A stretch of 64,000 bases of DNA from Symsagittifera roscoffensis (Eukaryota; Xenacoelomorpha; Acoela; Convolutidae): assembly GCF_963678635.1 (NCBI RefSeq), contig NC_087064.1:66891548-66955547 (forward strand), read 5' to 3'. The notes beneath the pieces were generated by a model. That model was given only the letters and a program-made list of their open reading frames with translations. It made no database searches and had not been told where the DNA came from. Of the stretch, positions 1-12,611 are shown in pieces. The position numbers and the translations under genes were made by a program. Each line of letters starts with the position of its first letter. Position 1 is the first letter of the stretch.

Positions 1-360
1 TTAATCATCGGAAAAAATTGATTGATATATCATTTTAAAGCCCTTTCAGTCGTGATTGAAACAGTTAAAATTTTCAAAAAGGTTTTCTCAGTGTTGAGAA
101 AAATCATTTTGAAACATTCAATATTCAGTTCAATTTGGAGCGGCTAAGGCAAAATTAAAAGATTTTTATAATAAGCTTATGATCGTCTTTAAAAAATTGA
201 GCTATGAAAATTTAGTTATACTCCTGTAAAATTAGATACTTAGATAAAGATTTTTTTGAAACAAAAATTTTTGAAAGATACAAAAATTTTGCGTTTTTTG
301 GGGGCTAAATATTTTGAAAAGATCCAAAAATTCTGAGTTTTTTCAATTTTAAAATGATAT
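1..360 (+). repeat. Family C repeat, truncated copy
   Basis: This stretch matches the middle of the family C copies at 32680-33180 and 40906-41406. All share ATCATCGGAA, then a GATATATCAT box, a TTAAAG..CTTTCAGTC box and a long A/T-rich tail. The left end of the repeat lies before the window start. No coding potential is visible. The family looks like a non-autonomous transposable element; its class is not certain. Confidence 0.5.
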
Positions 361-483
361 TTATTCTATAAGAAAGTTTGTTGTCGAACGTGTTTTATTT
401 ACAAGTAATATCGAAATTCTAGACTTTCGTTGAGATACACTCATCACACCACAAACAAAAATCTACACAATTTTAGAAAAATT

Positions 484-917
484 CAGGGGCGGATTTAGGG
501 GGCAGGGCAGACGCCCTCCTCCTCAGGGATTCGACCCCCTGCCAACCCAAAGGGTCCTTTGGTACTTTTTAAGAAATCCGTTTTTTTTCGTTTTTGGCCG
601 ACCGATCCTAAAATTTTTCGAAAGGCGCCTTTGGCGCCAATACATACTAATTTTGAGGGGGGAGCGCGCGCCGAAAAACGCAATTTTTTGGTCAAAATTT
701 TCCAAAAAGTGCCTAAAACGCCTTTTTGGCCTTTTTTTAAAATTTTGCCTGCGGTGCAGAAAGTTTGGCCAAAACAGGGTTTAAAATGTGCTTAGGGAGA
801 GCTCGAAAAATCAATTCGGTCGACCTAAAAAAAAGGTCGACAAATTTTTTCGAAAATTTTCGAAATTTTTTTGAAAATCCGCCTCCCCCCCTCGAGAAAA
901 TGCTAGATCCGCCCTTG
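484..917 (+). mobile_element. Family B hAT-type MITE, full-length copy
   Basis: The element begins CAGGGGCGGATTTAGG and ends with the complementary GATCCGCCCTTG, giving imperfect inverted ends of about 15 bp. The 8-bp flanks GAAAAATT (476-483) and GAAAAAAA (918-925) are a plausible decayed target duplication. Near the left end is a GGATTCGACCC segment that resembles a tRNA T-arm/B box in reverse. Near the centre are two GGCGCC palindromes three bases apart (624-629, 633-638), conserved in other copies. There is no transposase, so it is non-autonomous. Short open frames across it are incidental. Confidence 0.7.
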
Positions 918-925
918 GAAAAAAA

Positions 926-1971
926 TACTGTTTTTTTTATTGTGATTCGAATTTTCTTTGCTATTTGCGCAGCAGCCGGCTGACCTCATTTTGTGAAGTT
1001 TATTGGGTTTTTTTAATTAGTAAAATTTAGCTGCTTTGGTCGATGAGCTATAAGAATCAGCTAAAAATCGCTGGGAAATGATGGCAGTTAAATAGAAGAA
1101 GAAATAAAATGACACTTTGTCTGTAAATTCAACTTCTTCACCTCTCAAATGGTACCTCATTTGCTACTATTTTATGCCATCAATTTTTGCAAGTATATAT
1201 GTTTATTTTTGTGGGTCGGGGTAGGGTCAGGCTAAAATACTTTCTTGCATGCAGAGCAAAAACATTTTGCAAATTAGGGAAGGATCTTTCTAGTGTTTCG
1301 GAGAATTCAAAATCAATTTAGTCGAGCTAAAAATAATCACATTTTTCCCCCATTTTTTGAAAATCTGAATCAAAAATACAAGATCCTCCTCCCCTAAATA
1401 AGATTGCTTTAAGAAATTAACACTTTGTACTGAAAGCATCTAAGATAAAATTGTCCATTTTTCAGACCAATTAGAAATAAGGGTTTTTTCTTGCTTGAAG
1501 AAGTCCAGTTCAACTGGTGCGAAATTAAAGTAGTGTCGAATTGCAAATTAATCTTATTAAGAATTAAGAAATCCGTTCAGACTTATATGGGTTTTTATTC
1601 ACGAATATGAAGATAAGGTGGTATAATGTTTTTCCATATGCCATCGCTTTTTGATTTTTATGAACAGAACAGACTGCGGGAAGGAAATTTTCAGCAGTCG
1701 AGCTTAATTGTGATTGTGTGCCAATCAATTTGACCGTAGACTCTAAATCGAGTCGAGCGCCGGTTTAAATTGAAGATCTAAATTAACTAGCACGCGTGAA
1801 CAAAATGTGAAGGGGGAAAGTAGAACAAAAAAGAGGAATTGATGGATACAATTTATGACTGTGGTGCTAGTTTTAAAACACCACGGGTAATCAGCTGCTG
1901 ATCCGTTTTGACAAATTACAATATAATTGATCCAAATCAAACGCAACTCCAACTTTAACACACTTTAACAG
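926..1971. other. AT-rich non-coding DNA with a MITE fragment
   Basis: No gene is recognised here. Positions about 1255-1400 hold a decayed family B fragment (GCAGAGCAAAA, then a CGGAGAATTC...TCAATTTAGTCGAGC core and an AAGATCCTCCTCCCC end). The rest shows nothing I can identify. Confidence 0.4.
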
Positions 1972-2075
1972 CCCCCCCCCCCCCCGACCTCCCCTCTTCC
2001 CCGCAACCCCCTCCCCCGATCACCTCACTTCAATCAACTAAAACCTTCAATCTCTTATGCCCCCAAAACCAATTT
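1972..2075 (+). repeat. Poly-C run and pyrimidine-rich tract
   Basis: A run of 14 C (1972-1985) is followed by about 90 bases of C/T-rich sequence with several CCCC blocks. It is a low-complexity tract; the complementary strand has enough G runs to form a G-quadruplex. No coding function is suggested. Confidence 0.7.
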
Positions 2076-4700
2076 TATTTGTCCAGACCAGGGCGTGTCC
2101 TTTTCAAATTGGCTATTTTATTCCAAATTGACTTTCACTAAATCCTCTTACAAAACATAAGCAACCGAGTGTTTTCCAATTGGTAGTCAATTTCTAGACT
2201 TAAAAGATTAAAAAATAATGGAAGTTTGTAATGGTTTCGATGAGATTTGAGGCAGACATGAATTGATTTTTCAGTCTAAGTTATTATGAAGTTTGAAAAT
2301 GTGAAATCAAAAAATAATTGACCTTTTTTTGGGTTTAAATAAAGAATTATCATTCCATTTTCTGCATGGATTTGTCTCATTCAGTTGGCGAGATTGATGA
2401 AGTTTAGTGAAGCCATTAGCAAAAAAGAGCACATTTTCCCCCGTTTTCAAAGTTGAATTGGTGCTAATATGTCTTTTGAAACACAATTTGTTTCTAAATT
2501 GGGACAACGATTAACTTACCCCGGGCAAAATTTAAATACATGAAATTTTCATTGAGTCTTGCTAGGCAGAATTGAATACTCGAACAAATGTACCATTTAA
2601 AAAATGTTAATTTTTTTGTGTTTTCTTACAGCAGAAGATCAAATTGCAATTTCGACAATAAGAATATGAATCCCTTTCCGCCCTTCTATCAGAAATGAAC
2701 GAACTCAAAAGTATCAATTCATGTTACGACAATAATGGCTGATTTTAGCAGCTCGATTCCACTATTTTTTATTTGTTGACAATACAATAAAAACATCTAA
2801 TATCTACATAAGGGCATGAGATTTAATTTGCGCGGCAAGAAAATAAAAAAATAAAAAATTGGGAATGAAAAAAATGAAGAAAAAAACGAGAGATAAAGTC
2901 AACGAATTTTGATTAGAAGTCACTATCCCCTCAATAAAAGCCAGTATCGTTTTTCATTAAAACCCCATCCCTCATTTGAAAAAGGGGGAAGGCTTGCATA
3001 TGGTTTTCTTTAGAAATCGCAATAATAGCTTGGTTAAATCTAATTCAAAGTTGACCTCTAAGATCCGTATCTCAAATTGTTATCCGGGACGGAGTCAAAT
3101 AAATTGAACATACATATTGGTATAAAAATACTTTTTCCCTCTCTTTCAAATTCAATATTTGCGTTAATATTTTTTATTTTCTTTTGGTTTCTCTGACATT
3201 TTTGTTTTTTTTTTGTAATTCATTGGGTGCTGGGGATTTTATTTGCAATGAAACCTAATTAACTCGGCGCGCACTAGGAATCCCGCTTTCAATTTCTGAA
3301 TTACGGAGTAAATTTTGCGTCAAAACCAACAGCCTTTTTGGTGCTGAAATCAAAAGAAGACGACACAGATCCGCAAAAAAAAACATCGTAATTTAATTAA
3401 ACTGCATCAAACCTTGAAAAGTGAGAAAAAAGAACGCCTCTCAAGTTTTTTTGCCAATTTTCGTTATTTTTTTTTGACTGCAGATCGTTTGCGTTTAGAA
3501 CAAAAGTCTTAGCTGTAGGATATAAATTTTCTTTATAAATAGCGGAGATTTCTTTTTAAATAGCATGGATATAAATTAATTCCTAGATGCTAACTTATTC
3601 AGCGACTCAAACGGGAATTTAGCACTCCGGGTTTCAAGATTAGCTATTTAACTGGGCATTTGTGACACTTTTGTTCCGACCACGTCACTTGTGACAGGAA
3701 ATAACTGTGTGCTAGGTATGATTTTTTCTAAAATTTCAGTTCATCAAAGAAAACTCGTAGGGGTTATGATACTAAAGCCCTATTGAGGGTGATTCAGATT
3801 CCCACAAAAATCGCTTAAACCATCTGTGTCGAGAAAAATTGGTTCAAAAATTTCGGTTTCCAGACTAAAGTTGATGAAAAACAAACCTCCAAATTCAACT
3901 TAAATCATTTTTAACCTTGTCTTAGCTATTATTAATTCTCTTTTCTGTAGTTTTCAACTGAATTCAGTTCAACTTTTCTTGTTTTTAAGAACATTTCCGT
4001 TAATTTAATTCGCAGCGAATGGTTTATTCTGAACCACTTTAAGTTTTAATCGCCCGCAATTTGTACCCCCCCCCCCCATAGTACAAACTATAGCTGGGGT
4101 TGACTATAGTTTTTCGTTACTAGATTGGAGGTTATAATGGCAAGAAGCATGAACTATTTTTTTTACCGTGAAAGGCGCTGCATCTTTTCTTTTTCCATCC
4201 ACATAAAATGTTGCTCTAAAGCAAAACAAAGACAATTAGACTTCATTTTCTGCTCTTTGTCAAAATAGGCTGCGGGAAAGGTAAACAAACATGTTTACTT
4301 ACCGGTCGAATAAAGGAGTTACCAACAGAGATATGATCTTGGAGTCTGCTACGCCTTTGATTGCACTGGGCGCCTAAACATATTTGTTTTTCATTGTTTA
4401 TTCAAAATATTAGCAGAAACGGGCAGCAGGAGAATGCTATGCTATTATTTTCGAACCAGGCATCTTACAAATTTTATTTTAAAGTTTTTGCAATAAAGCG
4501 AAAGATAATGAAAAAAATAATACGATAAAAAAACCTAGCTTATTGTCAACCCAAAACTTTGCATTCTTTTTCGGCCAACCCAGCTAATATTTCTACTAAG
4601 TGCGTCTGCACCACTGCATTTTTTAGCAGAATAATTTCGGTCTTGTGTCAGGGAATGCCGAAGAGATCATTTGACCGAATTATAACGTGAGCAAAACAAA
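2076..4700. other. AT-rich DNA without recognised genes
   Basis: I see no convincing coding region or RNA gene. A C run lies at about 4068-4077. Positions about 3750-3900 show weak family C-like boxes (ATGATACTAAAGCCC and GTCGAGAAAAATTGGTT). A short hairpin GGTAAACAAACATGTTTACT lies near 4279. Confidence 0.4.
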
Positions 4701-5307
4701 AACAAATCAGTTCTCATACAAGGACGAATCCCTGAGTGTTCCGACTGCCGTTGAAGGTTCATGAAGTTAAAGCTAGTATATATTTTTTTAGTTGTCTTTT
4801 TTTAAGTTTCTACCAGCACGCAATGCCAAGTTCAAAAGAAGTGTTTCGCACCTATTGGTGTATCAGTTACACCAAATAGTTTCCTTCAATTCAATTTGGA
4901 ATTATTTTTGAAAGGGATTAAATAACCGCTGATGGCACTACGAGACAAAACTCATCTAGAAAGGCGCAGTATTTGAGATGGAAGGAACGTGAAACAGTTT
5001 TATTTGCAATCTTGTACCAATTTCAGTATTACTCACAGCGTACTCAAAATACTAGTATACCGAGTTTTAACAGCAGAAACACATCGCGCGTTAATTGTTC
5101 CAAATTGGCCAAATTAGCCATCTTTAAACTCATATAATTTTACGAAAAATAATCACAAGCAAAATATATGTTCAAATTTGAGCTCAGGACCTTTCGAATG
5201 ATATTTTTAAAAATCCGTCAAAAGGATAGTTAAAAAGTCAAAATTTGTCTGATAAAAAACCCACCCGAGCACGAATATTCCGTTATTTTTGTTACAAAAG
5301 TCGAAAC
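4701..5307 (-). repeat. Family A repeat, diverged copy
   Basis: Read on the minus strand this is a family A copy. It has the GTTCCGACTGCC subterminal box near 4740, the CCTTCAA..CAATTTGGAA box near 4890, the CGCGCGTTAATTG box near 5095 and the GAGCACGAATATTCCG left-end box near 5270. The half nearest 5307 is almost identical to its inverted partner at 5385-5604, while the other half is much more diverged. That suggests the near-identical part was recently copied. Confidence 0.6.
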
Positions 5308-5604
5308 TTTTTCTGTCGAATCTTTTCAAATGTTGAATTTCATTGATACTTTACATCTCAGATTCGTTCTGACTTTAATCTTTTAAAGTATCAATGAAGT
5401 TCAACATTTGAAAAGATTCGACAGAAAAAGTTTCGAGTTTTTTAACAAAAATAACGGAATATTCGTGCTCGGGTGGGTTTTTTTTATCAGACAAATTTCG
5501 ACTTTTTGACTAGCCATTTTTGACGGATTTCTAAAAATATCATTCGAAAGGTCCTGAGCTCAAATTTAAACATATATTTTGCTTGTGATTATTTTTCGTA
5601 AAAT
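5135..5604. repeat. Large palindrome 1 (about 218-bp arms, 32-bp spacer)
   Basis: Left arm 5135-5352 and right arm 5385-5604 are inverted copies, closing at CATTGATACTTT / AAAGTATCAATG. The spacer 5353-5384 contains ACATCTCAGATTCG. The arms include the left half of a family A repeat plus about 50 bp of DNA outside it, so the inversion is not just two transposon ends. Single strands could form a long hairpin. Confidence 0.75.
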
Positions 5605-5767
5605 TTTCGTAAACCTATCTTTTTGTACTGTATATGGCGTGTGGGGGATGCTTTTCACAAAAAATCTCAGTTTTTTTACGTTCTATTTTTCATGTTATTG
5701 CTCCCCCATAGACCTTAAAAAGCAGTCGGAATATTCAGGGCTTTGCCCTGATTCGAGCAGTCTTGTT
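5431..5767 (+). repeat. Family A repeat, internally deleted copy
   Basis: This copy keeps the left end (AACGGAATATTCGTGCTCGG) and the right end (GCAGTCGGAA, the CAGGGCTTTGCCCTG hairpin and GAGCAGTCTTGTT). It lacks the central boxes: the sequence jumps from the TTTTCGTAAA box directly to TTTTTGTACTGTATATGG. It lies between two inverted part-copies of itself, its left half inside palindrome 1 and its right half inside palindrome 2. Confidence 0.7.
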
Positions 5768-5992
5768 AAAATAAATTGACGGAAATTACATCTCAGATTC
5801 GTTTCTGACTTTAATTTTTTAATGTCCGTCAATTTATTTTAACAAGACTGCTCGAATCAAGGCAAAGCCCTGAATGTTCCGACTGCTTTTTAAGGTCTAT
5901 GGAGGAGTAATAACTTGAAAAATTGAACGTAAAAAAACTGAGATTTTTTGTGAAAATCATCCCCCACACGCCATATACAGTACAAAAAAATA
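5616..5992. repeat. Large palindrome 2 (about 167-bp arms, 43-bp spacer)
   Basis: Left arm 5616-5782 and right arm 5826-5992 are inverted copies of the right half of a family A repeat plus adjoining AAAATAAATTGACGG. The spacer (5783-5825) contains ACATCTCAGATTCG followed by TTCTGACTTTAAT, nearly identical to the spacer of palindrome 1. Confidence 0.75.
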
Positions 5993-6271
5993 GATTTCAC
6001 ACCATTACAAAATGATGATCGATAGTAAGCCATCAAGCCGAAGAGTCAACAAGCCGAAAACACAATTACCAGTCCAAAAGCCAAAAATTTATATTGTTAC
6101 GCAACTTAACAACAGATTTTCACTGATGTTATGCAATTTTTACGTAATCCTTATGTAATTTACGTTATTTTTATGTAATTTTGGCTTTAATATATGGCGG
6201 TTTGTAGATATGGCGGATTGTTGAATATCTGAAAAATCAATTATGGCAAAAAAAGCTTCCATCAATTTTTT

Positions 6272-6755
6272 AATGCCCGTCAATTTATTTTAACAAGACT
6301 GCGCGAATCAAGGCAAAGCCCTGAATGTTCCGACTGCTTTTTAAGGTCTATGGAGGAGTAATAACTTGAAAAATTGAACGTAAAAAAATTGAGATTTTTG
6401 TGAAAATCATCCCCCCCCCCCCCCCACACACGCCATATAAAGTACAAAGTGATGATTTTCGCTTCGAATCAAAAATCAATTATGGCAAATAAGCTTCCTT
6501 CAACCAATTTGGAACGATTTCTAAGACGGATTAAATCTCCGCTTAAGCGTTAATAGCGCGGACTATATCGCGCGTTAATTGTCCCAAATTGCCCAAAATC
6601 ACAACCTTTAAATCCCCATAACTTTACAAAAAATATAAAAGCTGTCGAATGATATAAAAAAACTTTTCAAAAATTGCTAATTAAATCGAAATTTGTCTGG
6701 AGAAAAAAAAACCACCCAGAGCCCAATTGTTTCGTCAATTTTTTCAAAAGTAGGA
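6272..6755 (-). repeat. Family A repeat with duplicated flank
   Basis: A nearly full-length minus-strand family A copy. Its outer flank (CCCGTCAATTTATTTTAACA) is the same as the flank of the right arm of palindrome 2 at about 5825-5845, so flank and repeat were duplicated together. A run of 15 C at 6411-6425 expands the short C run normally found before CACACGCCATAT in this family. Confidence 0.65.
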
Positions 6756-6759
6756 ACTA

Positions 6760-8329
6760 TAAAGAATAAAATAACAAATTTTTAAGCAAAAGTAAACCTC
6801 ACTTTAGTTAATGCAAATCAATTTGAAGCAAAAATGGCCACTAGGCTTTTATTATTCTGAACTTTGTTTGAAAGTTGCGGTTTCGTTCACAAAAAAAAAG
6901 GTTATTATTCAATATGATCGATTATAATTGGTTAATATGTACCTTATTGATTTGAAAAACAGTTTGACTGTTTTTTTCAAAACGTTTAATAATTGTAATA
7001 GATTATCCAAAATATTCGATTATTACCTACCTATGAAACTCAGTCGTGCGTTTATGCTTCACTCATATGTGAGAAGATATTATGTTCAGGCCTCCTTTTG
7101 CGGAAGGCGCTCGTTTTCACATGAGCAAAGCTTCCTAAGCGCATCAATTTAAAAAATCAGAGCCCGGTGAACCGCAATAACTTGCGTTCATTTCATAACC
7201 TCTTAAATCCAACCCATAATCATTCTCTTTTTCAGTCGGAACGTCTTCTTAAACTGGTCAAAAAGTAAAAATACAATTTCTTTGAGTCTATTAAATCATC
7301 GAGCTTCAAAATATTGTTATGAAAGCAGGAAAAGGTGATCAGATTGTCTTTATTGTATTCTAATTAGACACAATCCCTTTTTAGATATCAATCAACCTGC
7401 CATTTTTCTTTGGTGTTCAAGAAAGCGCATCATTTGTTCGTGCTACCATGTGCGTGCTTTATTATTATATGGGATTCTGTGCGCTCACTGAGCCAGAAAA
7501 GTATACTGCCACCAAATTTTATAGCCTTTAAAATAAATTAATGACAAAAAACGGATACAAGCGGACGCTTTTTACTGCTCTTGGAACGCTCTAGTCAGAT
7601 CACATTTAATTCGACACATGGAAGCTCTCGCTTCCTCTTTCGGCCGGCTCAACTTCCGCGAATTCATTGTTGACTTGGTTGCTTGGAGAGATCAGTAAAC
7701 CAAACACGACCCCTTGAATAAAGGCGAAGCCCTGAATGTTTCAAGTGTATATGGAGCATATGCCATTCAAGTATCCCATTCAAGTATATGGAATACGTTT
7801 TGATAAAATCATTAGAACTTTTTTTAAATTGATAAAATCTCTTAAAAAAGTAGAATTTTTTTTTCCAATTTTCCGCCAGTACGCTTTACAAAGTGAATCA
7901 GTAGCAGATTTAGGGGGGGAGGGGGCAGAGAAATATAAAGAGAAAGAGGCCGTTGAGTTTCAGTACCAAAATCGTACTCGCAACTCGCAACATTATATTC
8001 ACCGGTCGAATATTTCAAACTTACATATTTAAAAAAAAACAGATATCAAAAAGTTGCTAAGTTGTTATAATTCATTTGCCCGTTTATCTATTTTTTGTGT
8101 AAATACATTTTTTTAATTTTTAAAAAATCACTGCCTATAATCAGGCAAAACCTGATTGCTCTGCCGGGTTTTAAACAAAACAAACTATCTTTGGATTAAA
8201 ATTATTCATTAGTTTCAAAACTCAACCGTTTTTCGTTTTCAACAAAGATGTTCCCCAATAAACAACAAAGATCCAGTGAGTTTTTTCGTTACCTAGTATC
8301 AAAGTATATGCTGTAGATGAAAAAACTCA
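6760..8329. other. AT-rich DNA with small repeat fragments
   Basis: No gene is recognised. Positions 7901-7932 look like a family B end (AGCAGATTTAGGGGGGGA), and 8131-8175 like a decayed family A right end (AATCAGGCAAAACCTGATTG). Open frames here run through these repeats and I do not consider them genes. Confidence 0.4.
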
Positions 8330-8868
8330 TTGTTCCGGCTTTCGATACGAAAGTAACGGAATATTTGTGCTCGGGGTGGGTTTTTTTTTCTTCAGACAAA
8401 TTTCGACTTTTAACTAGCCATTTTTGACGGAGTTTTTTTTATCATTCAAAAAGTATTATTGTCCTGAGCTTAAATTCGAAACGATATTTCACCTGTGATT
8501 AATTTTCGTAAAGTTATGGGGATTTAAAGATTGTCATTTTGGCCAATTTGGGAAAATTAACCCGCGATATATTTCGCACTATTAACGCGAAAGCGTAGAT
8601 TTAATCCGTCTTAGAAATCGTTCCAAATTGGTTGAAGGAAGCTTATTTGCCATAATTGATTTGTTACCAGAAGCGAAAAGCATCATTTTGTACTTTATAT
8701 GGCGTGTGGGGGGATGATTTTCACAAAAAATCTCAATTTTTTTACAAAATTTTTTTCATTTTATTTTCTCTTTTTTTACACTTCATTTTTTCATGGTATT
8801 ACTGTTTCATAGACCTTAAAAGGCAGTCGGAACAATCAGGGCCTCGCCTTGATACGAGCAGTCTTGTT
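8330..8868 (+). repeat. Family A repeat, full-length copy
   Basis: It starts TTGTTCCGGCTTTCGATACG, runs through the CTCGGGGTGGG, AATTTGGGA, GGCGTGTGGGG and TAGACCTTAAA boxes, and ends GGCAGTCGGAAC, imperfect hairpin, GAGCAGTCTTGTT. All the landmarks are in family order. No open frame is conserved between copies, so it is non-coding. Confidence 0.75.
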
Positions 8869-8869
8869 T

Positions 8870-11800
8870 CAACTTGGAATAATTTATGAGCTAGATTATT
8901 TCTGCGCCTTCACTAGCTGCACATAAATAGATATCTAGCCCATGTAAAATTTTTCCAATTGGCTAAATTGGATTCAAAAATTCCCCTGTATCTTCACAAA
9001 AAAATCATTTCAATCTTTTAAAAGTTAAATTGAATATAACAATATCTTATTTATGGCTTAAGAAATTTCTCAAATGATTATTTATTAGGTCGAAAATATA
9101 TAACAAATATATAAAACCGACACGAGCACAAACACTCGGTCATTTTCTTCGAAACTCGAAACAATAATGAGCGCGGGACGATCAGTTCAAACAATCAGTT
9201 TTCAATCGACAGTAGCCTTATTTGCAGATGACTTTCAATCTCATTACATTAATTAATTATCGAATATTTCGTGTGTTAAATGTAGGGTGTTAAACTGGAA
9301 AAAAGGAGTTAAATTGTTGTGGATTTAAATTGTTTAGTAGTGAAATGACTAGGTGTTAAAATGTACGGTGTGAATTGTATGATGTTAATTTTAAGGACAC
9401 CGAATACTTCAAATCTACATATTTCAACCTTACCCAAATCATCCATAAAAAAAAAGACTTTTTTCACGGTATCGTGTTTCAATATTTTAAAAGTTCTGTG
9501 AAAAACTTGCTTGAAAAATTCTCAAAAACTAATTTCCTTTTGAAAGGAAAAACCATCAGCGCTTGAAAAAAAAATCATTAGATATTCTTTTATTTTTTTT
9601 TTTAAAAAAAGCAACTTAGGATTTGGAAGAAACATCATCTGAAACAAAAAAATTGAGCCTGATTCAACTTGAAATTTAAAAGTTACCACACGGCTTGCCC
9701 TGTCCGCCTAATACTCCGTCTACAATCATAAGAAGAAGACATTTTCTTAGAAAGCTTTCCTCAATCGAATTCAGATTTATTGCAATGTTAATTAGTGTAG
9801 ATTTTATGTATGCCTAAGACTCAGCCTACTTACAAAAAAATCGCGTTCTTTTCATAAACCATAAGCGACTTGTTATGGCTCCGTCTGTTAAGTCTTATAG
9901 ATCCCAAGGCAAAATTTAGTAACTTTCAAAAGCAGTAAAAAGCGGTACCTTTGAGCTCCGCTTTTAAAAATTTTGTACTTTGATCAAACTATTTTACCAA
10001 GATGTTTGCTGGATTCGAATTTTACATTATTTCTTTTTCTTAATGCCATAAAGGGATTCAAACCGGCCATAAAACTGGAAACTCTTATAGCTTCATAAAG
10101 TTATATGATAATTTACAATATGTAGTTCATTTTTAGAGGTTTAACTGTCAAAATTTTGAACTAAATAAAAATCTTAATTTTCAAATTTTAGATCGCATAA
10201 CGAATTCAAGTGCACCTTTTAATTTTCTATATGCATCAAGAAGACATCCATATCCGCCCGACCAACACAAAAACTAAATTTGAGTGGACGCACCAAAAAA
10301 AAAGCTTTTTTGCTCAAAAATTTTTAAAAGTGCTTAAAATGGCATTTAGGGCAATTTTTAAATGTGCCCTAAAATGGCACTCCAAAAATTAGTTTGATCG
10401 ACCAAGAAAAATTGACAAAAAATGATTTTTTTGAAAAACCATCCACTCGAAAAAACTCTAGATCCGCCCAAGTTCTACATCCGTTAATCATTGAAAAATA
10501 TTTTTTTCCACAAAATTGTTCTAAATTGTCCTTCTAAATCCATGCACCTTGACCATTTGGGAAATCCTAGATGGTAGTTCCTATCTAGTAGCACCAAAAG
10601 TTCCAATCAACGCTCTCTTATTGCAGGGAAGTGTTAAAAAGAAAAATTTATTGGTATTTTTACATTTTACGATACATTTGTGGGAGGGATTGCTGCTCTT
10701 AATTTTATGGCTCGAAATCTCTCAGTTGACTATCGGCCAATCAAGTCTTCATAACCGACCTAATAAAAAAAGATTTGAATAAGACGCATTCGAATTCTGA
10801 TTCCATTTTCGACATAATCTTCTCAGACTGCTCTGGCTAATATGGGATCAATTGAATGCTAATTTATGCTTGCCAGGATTAACTTTTCCTGGCATCACAG
10901 AACAGTTCTGTTTTTCCTTTTATTAGAACATCCCGAAGGTTTTTTTAAAGAAAAAATCAAAACTGCTGCAGGTCAATTGTGTTTATGAGACGGCCAAACA
11001 AGTGAGGTCTTTAATTGCTGCTAAGTGAGAATAAAAACGCGGTCACCTAGGGCGCTTTCACTTTCTAGCCGACCCTCTTCCCTTTTTGATCTGAGATTTA
11101 CTGTAACATGTAAATTCCACTTAATTCTGACCATTTTATACTCCAATATATGCTGCAGGGTATTTTATAAGTGAATATAAAATCTTTTTAAAATCTCCAC
11201 AAAAAATACATATAGAAGTCACTGACACAAAATGAGCTTAAAAAATTAAATGCATTGCAAAACTTATCAATTATTAAGAAAGAAAAAAAGAAATACTTGT
11301 AATTGTGAAACGATAAAACCGAATATGTGCAAGTAAATACATTTATTTTACGTCTTGTATTGTTTACAAGTTACATAACTCAAACTTTTATATTGATCAC
11401 AGATTTTGCATTAATTTGACACAAAGCCTAAACAAGACTGCTCGTATATCAGGGCAAAGCCCTGATTGTTCCAACTGCCCCTCATCTGGTCTCCGATAGT
11501 TTTGACCAAACATTTTTTTATAAACTGTGCTTTTTGTACGGCAAATATCAGATGCAAGTGCTAGCCATAAGGTAATAATGATAAGACTAAATATAGTTGG
11601 CCTCATTTCATATTTTGCGTATTGAAACTAACAAGTATAATTCGGGCCGGGATGCCAACTGCATTTTAGTCTAGTGCAAGCATACTCGCTCGGACTTCCA
11701 AATCGATATACTATGCTGGCAATTTTTGTAAAATTGGTCTGAATTTGAAAAAAAAAAATAAGCGTATATATTCCTGTTCTTTCAGAAGCCGGAACAAATT

Positions 11801-12113
11801 GTAGATACATGAAAATTTCATCGCAACTGTTGCAAAAATCTGAGACAAAAGAATAGTTCATAAGCTTTCACCAGAATAACCGTATCAAGGCAAAAACTTG
11901 AATGTTCTAACGGCCTTTTAAAGTAAGTCCATGGAGTAGTGCTTGCTTCAAAGTTATAGATGAAGACGCTTGCTCCAAAGTTATTGAAAAACATTTCGAA
12001 AAGGTCAAAATTCTTATAAAGAAAATCCGTCAACTTGACTGCCCAACTGAAAATAAAGACGTTAATTAGCTGCAGGTTATTGAACTTTTTTAAATTCTTA
12101 TATCATCAGTCTT
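8870..12113. other. AT-rich DNA with transposon fragments
   Basis: No gene is recognised. Fragments are: family A left end at about 9066-9153 (ACACGAGCACAAACACTCGG, then CTCGAAACAATAATG); a run of loosely repeated GTGTTAAA motifs at about 9270-9395; a family B fragment at about 10236-10470, ending CTCTAGATCCGCCC; and family A right-end fragments at about 11432-11500 and 11866-11960. Confidence 0.4.
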
Positions 12114-12611
12114 GTTGTTTCGACTTTCGAAGAAAGTAACGGAATATTTGTGCTCGGGGTGTTTTTTATCCGGACAAACTTCGAACTTTTAACTAGCATT
12201 TTTGGCAAGGTATTTTTTTCATTCAAAAGATATTGCTGTCTTGAGCTATAATTTAAAACAATACTTACTTCACCGGTGGTCGATTTTTGTAAAGTTATGG
12301 GGGTTTGAGGTTTTCTAATTTGGCCAATTTGGGAAAATTTGGCTAATTTGCTATTAACCCCAAGCGGATTTTTTATGCCTCCTAAAAGTTGTTCTAAATT
12401 GTAAGGCATGATATGTGGACTACAAAAAACATTGCTATATCCGAAATTTGCTTTTTGCACTCTATATAGTGGGGATAATTTTTTTAGATTTTGGAAAAAT
12501 TCGTTTTTTTTATCAATTTGCTTAAGCGAACATGTAGAACTGCTTCATAGAACTTAAAAGACAGTCAAGTCGTATCATTCAGGACTTTCTCCTGGTACAA
12601 GGAGTCCTGTT
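12114..12611 (+). repeat. Family A repeat, diverged full-length copy
   Basis: It begins TTGTTGTTTCGACTTTCG, with the CTCGGGGTG box at about 12152, and ends at a decayed hairpin (CAGGACTTTCTCCTGG) and AGTCCTGTTGTT. The 120-codon minus-strand frame across it (12098-12460) has no counterpart in better-preserved copies, so I treat it as chance. Confidence 0.65.

Noticed and set aside
7736-8032. 98-codon plus-strand frame
   Set aside because: It starts at TTG and runs through a family B fragment and low-complexity sequence; no motif and no conservation in other copies.
12098-12460. 120-codon minus-strand frame
   Set aside because: It lies within a diverged family A copy; better-preserved copies do not keep this frame, so it is chance.
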